Part shown: piece by piece, positions 18,277 to 26,298 of the stretch
Position numbering within the stretch: position 1 is the first letter of the stretch
Layout: each line of letters opens with the position of its first letter
The notes under the pieces: generated by a model
Database searches by the model: none
Seen by the model: only the letters and a program-made list of their open reading frames with translations
Told to the model about the DNA's origin: nothing
NCBI RefSeq assembly: GCF_014174165.1
Contig: NZ_JABEQN010000005.1
Coordinates: 169,317-233,316 of the forward strand
Source: Gluconacetobacter dulcium
Lineage (GTDB): Bacteria; Pseudomonadota; Alphaproteobacteria; Acetobacterales; Acetobacteraceae
Reading direction: 5' to 3'
DNA: 64,000 nt
Translations under genes and position numbers: made by a program

Positions 18277-19089
18277 TCAGGACAGATGCCGGCGAATGAC
18301 GGACGACAGGCCCTCGACGGCGATGACCATCACCAGCGTCATCAGCAGCAGCAGCGAGGCGGTGCGGTACTGAAAAAGGCTGATGGCGGTATAAAGCTGG
18401 AACCCCAGCCCACCCGCGCCGACAAAACCCAGCACCAGAGACGAGCGAAGGTTTTCGTCGAACCGGTAGAGCACCAGCCCGAACATCGACGGGGCGAGCA
18501 TCGGCACGACGCCATGCGCGAAAATCTGCAGGCGGTTGGCACCGGCCAGTTCCATCGCCTCCATCGGCATCACGTCCATGTCCTCGATCATTTCGGCCCC
18601 CAGCCGGCCCAGCATGCCCGCCGTGTGCAGCGTCAGCGACAGCACGCCGGGAAACGGCCCCAGACCGACCGCGGTGACGAAGATCAGCGCCCATACCAGG
18701 TCGGGCACGGCGCGCAGCAGCCCGACCACACAGCGCGCGGCCATCCGCACGGGGGCATGGCGCACGATGGTGCGCGAGGACAGCAGGGCCAGCGGGCAGG
18801 CCAGCAGGGCGCCCAACGCCGTGCCGACCAGCGCGATGTTGAAGGTTTCCCGCGCCGGCTTCCATTCCATGGGCAACTGGTGCCAGTCGGGCGGGCAGGC
18901 GCGCCGCACGATATCGACGATCCGCCCGGCGCCCGACAGCAGGTTGGCCGGACTGACCTGGGTTTCGCGCGCCGCCTGGACCAGCAGCAGGGCCAGAACG
19001 GCCATGCCGCCCCAGAACAGGAAGCGGCCGGAGCGGGGGAGGGCGAAGCGGGCGCGTTCCGGCGGGGCGGCGGTCATGGTGCGGGGCAT
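18277..19089 (-). CDS. phnE: Phosphonate ABC transporter permease PhnE
   Basis: 270 residues with about six hydrophobic helices and the EAA-type cytoplasmic loop (ELAGANRLQIFAHGVVPMLAPSM, about residues 170-195). It forms the inner-membrane channel of the PhnCDE importer for phosphonates and phosphate-like anions. Its ATG shares one base with the phnC stop (TGATG at 19087-19091), so translation is coupled. Last gene of the phnDCE unit. Confidence 0.93.
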   Translation of the reverse strand: MPRTMTAAPPERARFALPRSGRFLFWGGMAVLALLLVQAARETQVSPANLLSGAGRIVDIVRRACPPDWHQLPMEWKPARETFNIALVGTALGALLACPLALLSSRTIVRHAPVRMAARCVVGLLRAVPDLVWALIFVTAVGLGPFPGVLSLTLHTAGMLGRLGAEMIEDMDVMPMEAMELAGANRLQIFAHGVVPMLAPSMFGLVLYRFDENLRSSLVLGFVGAGGLGFQLYTAISLFQYRTASLLLLMTLVMVIAVEGLSSVIRRHLS

Positions 19090-19865
19090 CAGGCGGCCTC
19101 CCTCATCGTTTCCCTCGCATACAGGTCGGCCAGGGCCTCATCGGTAACGTCGGCCGGCGGCAGGTCGAAGGCCAGCCGCCCGGCCTTCAGCCCGGCCAGG
19201 CGCGTGGCGTGGCGCCGGGCCAGGTCGATCTGGTGCAGCACGCACAGGATCGCCAGATTCTGTTCGCGGGCCACCCGGCGCAGCAGCACCATGACCTCTT
19301 CGGCCGCATCCGGGTCCAGGCTGGCGACGGGTTCGTCCGCCAGGATGACGGCGGGCCGCTGGGCCAGCGCCCGGGCGATGGCGACCCGCTGGGCCTGCCC
19401 GCCGGAGAGGGTGGAGGCACGCTGGGCCGCCAGGTCGGCCAGCCCCACCTGTTCCAGACAGTCCATGGCCAGCCCCCGTTCGGACCGGGGCAGGATGCCG
19501 GCCATCGAGGCAAGGTCCTGATGACGGCCCAGCGTACCGCACAGCACGTTGGAGAGGACCGCCCGCCGCCCGACCAGACGCGGGCTCTGAAAGACCATGC
19601 CCAGCGCCATGCGCGACTGGCGCCGCATCTCGCCCTTCAGGCCGCCGATCGGGGTGTCCCCGATCCGGATTTCCCCGCTGGAGGGCGGAATCATCCCCGA
19701 TGCGATCTTCAGCGTCGTCGATTTGCCGCTGCCGTTGGCGCCCAGCAGCACGACGATCTCGCCCGGACGGACGGCCAGGTCGATGCCATGCAGCACCATC
19801 CTGCGCCGCCCGGCGGTGTCGTAGGATTTGGTCACATCGCTCAGGACCAGGGACTCGCCGTTCAT
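19089..19865 (-). CDS. phnC: Phosphonate ABC transporter ATP-binding protein PhnC
   Basis: 258 residues. Walker A GANGSGKST (about residues 39-47), Q-loop around MVFQSPRLVGR, signature LSGGQAQRVAIAR (about 152-164) and Walker B AVILADEPVASLD. It energises PhnE and overlaps phnD by four bases (19862-19865). Length and context with phnD and phnE support the assignment over other ABC ATPases. Confidence 0.94.
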   Translation of the reverse strand: MNGESLVLSDVTKSYDTAGRRRMVLHGIDLAVRPGEIVVLLGANGSGKSTTLKIASGMIPPSSGEIRIGDTPIGGLKGEMRRQSRMALGMVFQSPRLVGRRAVLSNVLCGTLGRHQDLASMAGILPRSERGLAMDCLEQVGLADLAAQRASTLSGGQAQRVAIARALAQRPAVILADEPVASLDPDAAEEVMVLLRRVAREQNLAILCVLHQIDLARRHATRLAGLKAGRLAFDLPPADVTDEALADLYARETMREAA

Positions 19866-20779
19866 TGCGCACCTTGCATGTCGAGGCCGATCACCGGCGT
19901 CAGGCTGCGGATGCCGTCATAGGCGGCATCGGTCTGCGGGGTCAGACGGGTCGTGGGCTCGGTACCCGTCCCGACATCGTTGGCCCGGATGTGGCTGACA
20001 TCGACCGCCATCAGGGCATCGACCAGCTTCTTGCGAAAGGCGGGCGGCAGGCCGGGCGCCACGGCGATCGGCCCCTGCGGAATGGGGGGCGATCGCCACA
20101 GCACGGTATAGTCCGCGGCATTGTATTCGCCCGCCGCCTGGGCATCGGCGATCGTCTCGCTGTTCAGTTCCGCCGCATCGACCTGCCCGTTGCGGATGGC
20201 TTCGAAGGACGCGGTATGGGTGCCGGCGAAGCGGGCGACGAGATCCTGCTTCGGGTCGATGCCGGCGTTCTTGAGCGCCGCCGCCGGCAGCAGATGGCCC
20301 GAGGTCGAGCCGGGATCGGAGAACGCGAAACTATGCCCGCGCAATCCGGCCAGATCGTGAATGCCGGTGGCCGGCCGCGTCACGATGCTGGCGGTGTACA
20401 GCCCGGCACCCCCCAGCCTGGTCGAGAGCACGGCGACGGCCTCGGCGCCCGCCAGCTTGTGGGCGATGACGTAACCCAGCGGGCCGAACAGCCCGAGTTC
20501 GGCATGACCGGAGCGCATCGCCTCGATCTCGGCGCTGTAGGACACGGTAATCATCATATGGACCGGACAGTGCAGCCGCCCGGACAGATCCTGCGCGATG
20601 GCGTTGAAGACCGGTTCGAGCGTATTGATCGGCTCGTAAGGCTCGATCACCAGCGTAATGCCGTCGGCATGGGGGCAGGGGATGTCACTGTCGGCCGGGG
20701 GCGCATCGGCCCGCGACGGGCTGGCCCAGGCCAGGCAGGCGATGGCGGCCCCCAACAGCATGGCAGATGAAGTTTTCAT
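19862..20779 (-). CDS. phnD: Phosphonate/phosphate-binding periplasmic protein PhnD
   Basis: 305 residues from ATG 20779 (MKTSSAMLLGAAIACLAWA), a Sec signal peptide with cleavage near SRA|DAPP. The two-lobed binding-protein fold includes EPYEPINTLEPVF, ELGLFGPLGYVIA and SFAFSDPGSTSGHLLP, the PhnD signature around the phosphonate site. It delivers substrate to PhnCE. An in-frame ATG lies at 20794 inside the palindromic operator, so 20779 is preferred. First gene of phnDCE, divergent from phnF. Confidence 0.93.
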   Translation of the reverse strand: MKTSSAMLLGAAIACLAWASPSRADAPPADSDIPCPHADGITLVIEPYEPINTLEPVFNAIAQDLSGRLHCPVHMMITVSYSAEIEAMRSGHAELGLFGPLGYVIAHKLAGAEAVAVLSTRLGGAGLYTASIVTRPATGIHDLAGLRGHSFAFSDPGSTSGHLLPAAALKNAGIDPKQDLVARFAGTHTASFEAIRNGQVDAAELNSETIADAQAAGEYNAADYTVLWRSPPIPQGPIAVAPGLPPAFRKKLVDALMAVDVSHIRANDVGTGTEPTTRLTPQTDAAYDGIRSLTPVIGLDMQGAQ

Positions 20780-20780
20780 G

Positions 20781-20796
20781 ACATGTCTAGACATGT
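20781..20796. promoter_or_regulatory. 16-bp perfect palindrome, likely PhnF operator
   Basis: ACATGTCTAGACATGT is a perfect palindrome placed between phnD (start 20779) and phnF (start 20865). The TGTCTAGACA core matches the general TnGTnTAnACnA pattern of GntR/HutC-family operators, the family to which PhnF belongs. Lying next to the phnD start, it would block phnDCE transcription when PhnF is bound, and probably phnF itself. Confidence 0.78.
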
Positions 20797-20864
20797 TAGA
20801 GGCCCTTCCTGAAACTATGTCGCGGTGCGTGTCGTACCGTGCGTCGATCTCGAGGCTTTGGCAG

Positions 20865-21626
20865 ATGACAGAAAAAGTTCCGCGCTGGCGGGAAGTGGCC
20901 ACTGCGCTGACCGAGGGCATTCGCGGCGGGATCTACGAACCCGGCAAGAAGCTGCCGACCGAGCATGACCTGGCGCGGCATTTTCAGTTGAACCGCCACA
21001 CCATCCGCCGCGCGCTGGAGGAACTGGCCAATGCCGGGCTGATCCGTACCGAGCAGGGGCGCGGCAGCTTCGTCAGCGACGATCCGGTGGAATACCGGAT
21101 TCATGCCCGCCCCCGCTTCAGCGAATGGATGCAGGGCGTCAACCGCCACGCGGCCCGTCGCAAGCTCGTCCTGCGGCGCATGCCGGCCGACGAGGTCCCC
21201 GACCGCGCGCTCGTGCAGGCGGCCCTCGGCGCGCCGCGCGAGGTCATCCTGCTGGAACGGGTGGGATATGCCGACGAACGGCCGGTCTCCTACTCGCGGC
21301 ATGTTTTCGACGCGGCGTTGCATGACGGGCTGCTGGCGGCGCTGGAGGCGCAGGATTCGATTACCGGCGCACTCAACGGCCTGGGTATCGAAAGCCTGCG
21401 CCAGCGCACGCAGGTCACGGCCCGCTGCCCGGACTCGCACGAGGCGTCGCTGCTGCGCATGGAGCCGACCGATCCGCTGCTGCGCACCGTCGGCTACAAC
21501 GTCACCCCGGCGGGCCGCCCGATCGAACTGTCGATCGGCCACTACCCGGCCCGGCGGATGCAACTGGTCTTCGAACTGCTCCAGCCCGACATGACGGACA
21601 TCATGCACGACGCCAGTCCTCGATAA
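20865..21626 (+). CDS. phnF: GntR/HutC-family repressor PhnF
   Basis: 253 residues from ATG 20865 (MTEKVPRWREV), with GAGG about nine bases upstream. The winged helix (about residues 8-75: LPTEHDLARHFQLNRHTIRRALEELANAGLI, EQGRGSFV) is GntR type, followed by a UTRA ligand-binding domain (about 95-245) of the HutC/PhnF subfamily. It lies divergent to phnDCE across a perfect palindrome and converges on phnN, overlapping its 3' end by 26 bases. It likely represses phosphonate uptake and perhaps C-P lyase genes. Confidence 0.9.
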   Translation: MTEKVPRWREVATALTEGIRGGIYEPGKKLPTEHDLARHFQLNRHTIRRALEELANAGLIRTEQGRGSFVSDDPVEYRIHARPRFSEWMQGVNRHAARRKLVLRRMPADEVPDRALVQAALGAPREVILLERVGYADERPVSYSRHVFDAALHDGLLAALEAQDSITGALNGLGIESLRQRTQVTARCPDSHEASLLRMEPTDPLLRTVGYNVTPAGRPIELSIGHYPARRMQLVFELLQPDMTDIMHDASPR

Positions 21627-22146
21627 GCGCGATCAGCCGTTCGCCCGCCTCGGCCAGTTCGCCCTCGTTGCGAATGGATATGTCGGGCAGGCAGGTCGCA
21701 GGCATCGCCCGTTTCAGCCGCCCGTCGATCGCGGCGGCCGTCTCGCGGCCGCGCGTCGCCAGCCGCGCGCGGCGCAGGTCGGCATCCGCGTCGATGCCGA
21801 CCACGCAGCAGGGAAAGCGCGCGCGCAGTTCGGCAACGATCCCGCGTGAGACATTGGCGACAAGCTGCCGCCCCTGCGCGATATCCTGCGCCATCGACGC
21901 CGGCAGCGCGTAGGCCAGCCCATGCGCGCGCCAGGCGACCAGGAAATGCCCGTCGGCTTCCGCCCGGTCGAAGCGCGCGTCGTCCATCGTATCGGGCGTT
22001 TCGGTCGCATCGGCGGGCCGGGTGATGATGCGGCGGGGAAAGAGCACGTCGTCCCGGCCGTCCAGGCGGGCGCGGGCGTACCCGATCACGGCATCCTTGC
22101 CCACGCCGGAGGGGCCGGTGACCAGGACCAGGCGTCCCGTCCTCAT
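21601..22146 (-). CDS. phnN: Ribose 1,5-bisphosphate phosphokinase PhnN
   Basis: 181 residues from ATG 22146, overlapping the preceding gene by four bases. Guanylate-kinase-like P-loop GPSGVGKD (about residues 9-16), the RRIITRPAD segment and later DTMDDARFDRAEADGHFLVAWRAHGLAYALP match PhnN. It phosphorylates ribose 1,5-bisphosphate to PRPP, the last step that returns the C-P lyase ribose moiety to metabolism. Last gene of the phnG operon; its 3' end overlaps phnF tail to tail. Confidence 0.92.
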   Translation of the reverse strand: MRTGRLVLVTGPSGVGKDAVIGYARARLDGRDDVLFPRRIITRPADATETPDTMDDARFDRAEADGHFLVAWRAHGLAYALPASMAQDIAQGRQLVANVSRGIVAELRARFPCCVVGIDADADLRRARLATRGRETAAAIDGRLKRAMPATCLPDISIRNEGELAEAGERLIALIEDWRRA

Positions 22147-22820
22147 GCCCTGCCCTCCAGCGCGCAGCGCGCCAGCAGGGTAAAGGGCGCGCCGGGCCGG
22201 GGCTCGTGAAAGACGCACAGCGAGGCGACCATGCGCTCCCGCGCCAGCGCGGGGGTGAACAGCGCCTCCATTTCGCCCCGGATATCCGGCGGTAGCACGC
22301 TGTCGGCCAGCGTCATGTGGAAATGCCATTCGTCGAACACATAGGGGTATCCCCACCGATGCAGCAGCGCCTTCTGCCGGTCGGTGCAGCGCCAGGCGCG
22401 CTCTGCGGTGCGCTGCGGGTCCTCGGGTCGCCGATGGGTATCGAAGACCCGCACGCAATCGTCGCCGAACGCCTGCAAGGCCGGGCAGGGCGCGGCCGGC
22501 CGCAGGGCGGTAAAGCCCCCTTCCTCCACGATACGCAGCGCCGGCAGAGCAAAAGGCGAGGACGAGGCGGCAAAGGCCGCCACATCGTCCAGAAAGGCCG
22601 TGACGGGGCCGTTCAGCGCCATCGGGGCCTTCAGCGTGGCATGGAAGCCGTAGCGGGTGGCCGACCGGGTCAGCGGGGCACGCCGCGCCAGACCCGGCAT
22701 CTCGACCGGCAGGCCGGTCGCCGGGTCGCGCCCCAGCCAGGCACACCCCGCGCGCCACAGGGCGTCAGACGGCTCCGGCGCGTAATAGAGGGCGTAGCGG
22801 GCGCCGGTGTCAGACGACAC
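22143..22820 (-). CDS. DUF1045 phosphonate-operon protein, 2H phosphoesterase superfamily
   Basis: 225 residues from GTG 22820, which has GGAGG six bases upstream and overlaps phnM by eleven bases; the longer ATG frame runs back into phnM. Two H-x-T motifs, His60-Ala-Thr62 (GFHATLKAP) and His168-Met-Thr170 (FHMTLAD), define a 2H phosphoesterase active site. The family (DUF1045, annotated as a putative phosphonate metabolism protein) is found in C-P lyase operons. It sits between phnM and phnN, the position in the pathway where the cyclic-phosphate opening enzyme PhnP acts, and no phnP is present in the window. Replacement of PhnP is therefore an attractive inference. Confidence 0.88.
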   Translation of the reverse strand: MSSDTGARYALYYAPEPSDALWRAGCAWLGRDPATGLPVEMPGLARRAPLTRSATRYGFHATLKAPMALNGPVTAFLDDVAAFAASSSPFALPALRIVEEGGFTALRPAAPCPALQAFGDDCVRVFDTHRRPEDPQRTAERAWRCTDRQKALLHRWGYPYVFDEWHFHMTLADSVLPPDIRGEMEALFTPALARERMVASLCVFHEPRPGAPFTLLARCALEGRA

Positions 22821-23958
22821 GATGCCCTCCCACCCACACGCGGCGAATGACCGGCAGGCCGTCATATAGCCGGACCTGCACCAGGTCGGCCCGCCGCCCG
22901 GCCTCGATCCGCCCCCGATCATGCAGGCCGACGATGCGGGCCGGCCCATCGGTGACCAGCGCGATCGCTTCGGGCACCGGCAGAATGTCCTGCGCCACGC
23001 AGGCGAAGGCGGCCTCCAGCATCGCGGACGGGACGTAATCGGACGCCAGCGCCGTCACCAGGCCCGCGCGGATCAGGTCGATGGCATTGACGTTGCCCGA
23101 GTGCGACCCCCCGCGCACGATATTCGGCGCCCCGGCGATCACATCCATGCCCAGGGCATGGGCACCCCGCGCGGCGGCCAGCGAAACGGGAAATTCGGCA
23201 ATCGTGATCCCGTCTTCGTGGTTGCGCGCAACCTCTTCCTCCAGCCGGTCGTCATGCGAGGCCAGGGTGATGCCGTGGGCGCGGCAGTATTCGATGACAT
23301 AGGCGCGGTTGGCTTCCAGATGATGCGCGCGTTCGGCCGCGACGCGGGCCTGCATGGCGTCGATTTCGGCCTCGGTCATGCCCTCCTTGGCCCGGCCGGC
23401 CCGCCAGCGCGCGATATCGGCGTACTGGCCGACGCCGGGCGAATGGTCCATCAGGCTGGCCAGCCGCAGCAGGGCGGTCATGCGCGGATCGTGCAACGCC
23501 ATCTCGAACAGCGGCTGCATGTCGGGCGCGATCAGCTCGCAGCGGAAATGCAGCAGATGGTCGGCGCGCAAGGCTCCCGCTTCCGACAACTCGACCAGAT
23601 CGCGGATTCCGTCCTCGTAGGTCTGGATGCGGTCGCGGCCGTTGATGTCGCCCAGGCTGAGCGAGTCGAACACGGTCGTCACCCCGGCCACGGCGCATTG
23701 CGCGTCATGGGCCAGAAAGGCCGAGCGGGAGGGCCAGCGCGCATTGACGCGCGGCAGGACCTGGCGTTCCAGATTGTCGGTATGCAGGTCGATGATGCCG
23801 GGGATGATGTAATCGCCCGCGCAGTCGATGACGGTCGCATCCGTGCTGGCGGCCGGGACGAAGGCGCCCGGCGCGGACAGGCCGTCGGTGCTGAAATGCA
23901 GTTCGGTTTCGACGACCGAGCAGGGCAGGACGATCCGGGCGTTGGTCAGCAGGGTCAT
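22810..23958 (-). CDS. phnM: Ribose 1-methylphosphonate 5-triphosphate diphosphatase PhnM
   Basis: 382 residues. Amidohydrolase-fold protein with the metal site IIDLHTDNLE (about residues 54-63) and later histidines in YCRAHGITLASHDD and PNIVRGGSHSGN, typical of PhnM. It removes pyrophosphate from ribose-1-phosphonate-5-triphosphate made by PhnGHIL, giving the C-P lyase substrate. It overlaps phnL by four bases upstream (23955-23958) and the DUF1045 gene downstream. Confidence 0.94.
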   Translation of the reverse strand: MTLLTNARIVLPCSVVETELHFSTDGLSAPGAFVPAASTDATVIDCAGDYIIPGIIDLHTDNLERQVLPRVNARWPSRSAFLAHDAQCAVAGVTTVFDSLSLGDINGRDRIQTYEDGIRDLVELSEAGALRADHLLHFRCELIAPDMQPLFEMALHDPRMTALLRLASLMDHSPGVGQYADIARWRAGRAKEGMTEAEIDAMQARVAAERAHHLEANRAYVIEYCRAHGITLASHDDRLEEEVARNHEDGITIAEFPVSLAAARGAHALGMDVIAGAPNIVRGGSHSGNVNAIDLIRAGLVTALASDYVPSAMLEAAFACVAQDILPVPEAIALVTDGPARIVGLHDRGRIEAGRRADLVQVRLYDGLPVIRRVWVGGHRVV

Positions 23959-24680
23959 GGCTGGCTTTCTTCGATGGTCGCGCCGCGTTCCAGCAGCACG
24001 GTACGGTCGGCGATGCGCGCGCGCAGCGCATGGTCATGGACGATGGCGACGATCGCCGAGCCCCGCGCGCAGGCTTCGGCGATCAGGGTGCAGACGCAGT
24101 CGCGGCTGACGGGGTCGAGCGAGGCGGTCGGTTCGTCCAGCAGCAGCGTCGGCCAGTCGCAGATAAAGCTGCGGGCCAGGTTCACGCGCTGCTGCTCGCC
24201 GCCGGAAAAGGTAACGGGCGGCAACGCATGCAGGGCGGAGGGAATGCGCAGCCGCTCCAGCATCGCCGCCGCGTGGCGCCGGGCCTTTTCCAGGTTCATG
24301 CCGCGCGCCACGGCCGACCCGGCGACGACATCCAGCGCGCTCAGGCGCGGAATGGCCCGCAGGAATTGCGAGACATACCCTAAAGAGCGCTGGCGCACGT
24401 CCAGAATCGCGCCCGGCGACGCGGTGGCGATATCGACCATCGCGCCGTCATGACGAATGCGGACGGCGCCGGAATCGACGCGGTAATTGCCGTAGAGCGC
24501 GCGCATCAGGCTCGATTTGCCCGCTCCGGACGGACCGACCAGCGCGACGCACTCGCCGGGCCGCACCCGCAGGCTGGCCCCGCGCAGGACATCGAGCGCG
24601 AGCCCGCCTTGCAGATGCAGGACGAAACGCTTGTGCAGGCCGGATGCGTCGATGGCCCAGCCATTCTGGTGGGAGGTCAT
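23955..24680 (-). CDS. phnL: C-P lyase ABC-type ATPase PhnL
   Basis: 241 residues. Walker A GPSGAGKSS (about residues 44-52), signature TFSGGEQQRVNLARSFI, Walker B TLLLDEPTASLDP. PhnL is an ABC-like subunit that works with PhnGHI in ATP-dependent transfer of the phosphonate to ribose, rather than in transport. It overlaps phnK (24677-24680) and phnM by four bases each. Confidence 0.94.
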   Translation of the reverse strand: MTSHQNGWAIDASGLHKRFVLHLQGGLALDVLRGASLRVRPGECVALVGPSGAGKSSLMRALYGNYRVDSGAVRIRHDGAMVDIATASPGAILDVRQRSLGYVSQFLRAIPRLSALDVVAGSAVARGMNLEKARRHAAAMLERLRIPSALHALPPVTFSGGEQQRVNLARSFICDWPTLLLDEPTASLDPVSRDCVCTLIAEACARGSAIVAIVHDHALRARIADRTVLLERGATIEESQP

Positions 24681-25444
24681 GAGGGCAGCACCGATGAGAC
24701 GAGAAGTTGCGTGTAGGGGTGATGCGGGTCGTCCAGCACCTGGTCCGTCAGGCCCTGTTCGACGATCGCACCGCCCTGCATGACCACCGTGCGGTCGGCC
24801 AGCAGGCGCGCCACGCCCAGATCGTGCGTCACGATGATGGCGGCGACATGCAGCCGATGGACCAGCGTGCGGATCAGGTCGAGAATGCGCGCCTGCACCG
24901 AAACGTCCAGCCCGGTGGTCGGCTCGTCCATGAAGATCAGTTCGGGATTCGTGACCAGCGTGGCGGCGATCTGCAATCTTTGCAGCATCCCGCCCGAGAA
25001 ATGCATCGGCAGGTCGTCGATCCGTTCGCGCCCGATCTCCACTTCATCCAGCCAGCGGGCGGCGGTCTCGCGGATCTCGCCATAATCGCGGGCGCCGTTC
25101 ATCATCAGCCGCTCGCCGATATTGCCGCCGGCCGTCACATCCAGCCGCAGGGCGGCGCGGGCATTCTGGTGGATATAGCCCCAGCGCGTGCGTTGCAGCC
25201 GGCGCAGGCGCATCTCGTCCATCGCGGCGATATCGTGCGGCCCCTCCGCGTCGCGGTAGAGAACATGGCCGGAATCGGCGGGCGACAGGCCGGCCAGCGT
25301 GGCGAGCAGGGTGGATTTGCCCGACCCGCTCTCGCCGACGATCGCCAGGATCTCGCGCCGGTTGACGGTCAGCGAGACATTGTCGAGCGCATCGACATTG
25401 CTGAACCGCTTGTTCAGGAAACGGGCTTCCAGAAGAAGGCTCAT
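24677..25444 (-). CDS. phnK: C-P lyase ABC-type ATPase PhnK
   Basis: 255 residues from ATG 25444, overlapping the phnJ stop by four bases. Walker A GESGSGKST, the long insertion-type Q-loop region (WGYIHQNARAALRLDVTAGGNIGERLM), signature MHFSGGMLQRLQIAATLV and Walker B LIFMDEPTTGLDV match PhnK. It docks onto the PhnJ side of the C-P lyase core complex and couples ATP turnover to the reaction. Confidence 0.94.
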   Translation of the reverse strand: MSLLLEARFLNKRFSNVDALDNVSLTVNRREILAIVGESGSGKSTLLATLAGLSPADSGHVLYRDAEGPHDIAAMDEMRLRRLQRTRWGYIHQNARAALRLDVTAGGNIGERLMMNGARDYGEIRETAARWLDEVEIGRERIDDLPMHFSGGMLQRLQIAATLVTNPELIFMDEPTTGLDVSVQARILDLIRTLVHRLHVAAIIVTHDLGVARLLADRTVVMQGGAIVEQGLTDQVLDDPHHPYTQLLVSSVLPS

Positions 25445-26298
25445 CGTCCGCCCTCCTCGGCCCGGCGTTCGGCCTCTTCGATCCGGCCGGCGCAGTAATC
25501 GGTGTCCGAGCACAGGAAGCGGCGCGTGCCATGATCGTCGATGATGATCTCGTCCAGATAGCTCGACGTGCTGCCGCAGAAGGCGCAGGTGCCGTCCGCC
25601 CGGCCGGGATGGAACGGATGGTCGGTGAAATCGAGCGAGCGCACCGGCGTGTAGGGCGGCACGGCATACAGGCGCCGCTCGCGCCCCGCGCCGAAAAGCT
25701 GGAGGGCGGGCATGGCGTCCATCTTGGGATTGTCGAAGGCGGGAATGGGGCTGGGCGACATCAGGACCCGGCCATTGACCATCACCGGATGGTCGTAGGC
25801 GCTGGAGACACGGCCGAAGCGGGTGATGTCCTCGTACAGCTTCACATACATCATGCCGTAATCGTTCAGCGCATGGGCGCGCCGCGCGACCGGGCGTTCC
25901 GGGATCAGCTTCCACAGCGGCTCGGGCTGCGGAACCTGATAGACGATCACTTGATCTTCCGTCAGCGCCTGCTCGGGGATGCGGTGGCGCGTCTGGATGA
26001 TCGTGGCCTCCGCCGTGCGGGTGGTGGTCTCCACCCCGGTCATGCGGCGGAAGAACGAGGCGATGGCGACCGCGTTGGTCGTGTCGTCCGCGCCCTGGTC
26101 GATCACCTTCAGCCGGTCGTCCTGCCCGATGATCGCGGCGGTCACCTGAATGCCGCCGGTGCCCCAGCCATAGGGCAGCGGCATTTCGCGGCTGGCGAAG
26201 GGCACCTGCCAGCCGGGGATCGCCACGGCCTTCAGCAGCGCCCGGCGGATGCCGCGTTTGGTCTGTTCGTCGAGATAGGCGAAATTATACGCGATCAT
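25441..26298 (-). CDS. phnJ: Carbon-phosphorus lyase catalytic subunit PhnJ
   Basis: 285 residues. The start is ATG 26298 (MIAYNFAYLD): AAGGAGG lies six bases upstream, whereas the ATG at 26304 directly abuts that sequence. Cys238, Cys241, Cys263 and Cys269 reproduce the spacing of E. coli PhnJ Cys241/244/266/272: the [4Fe-4S] ligands of this atypical radical-SAM enzyme and the Cys that forms the thiyl radical. The protein breaks the C-P bond of ribose-1-alkylphosphonate 5-phosphate, releasing the alkane. All key residues are intact, so the locus is predicted to be functional. Confidence 0.96.
   Translation of the reverse strand: MIAYNFAYLDEQTKRGIRRALLKAVAIPGWQVPFASREMPLPYGWGTGGIQVTAAIIGQDDRLKVIDQGADDTTNAVAIASFFRRMTGVETTTRTAEATIIQTRHRIPEQALTEDQVIVYQVPQPEPLWKLIPERPVARRAHALNDYGMMYVKLYEDITRFGRVSSAYDHPVMVNGRVLMSPSPIPAFDNPKMDAMPALQLFGAGRERRLYAVPPYTPVRSLDFTDHPFHPGRADGTCAFCGSTSSYLDEIIIDDHGTRRFLCSDTDYCAGRIEEAERRAEEGGR

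Noticed and set aside
20865..20872. ATGACAG as half of a Pho box before phnD
   Set aside because: Only one repeat is present and it is the phnF start codon region; no second repeat with 11-base spacing.
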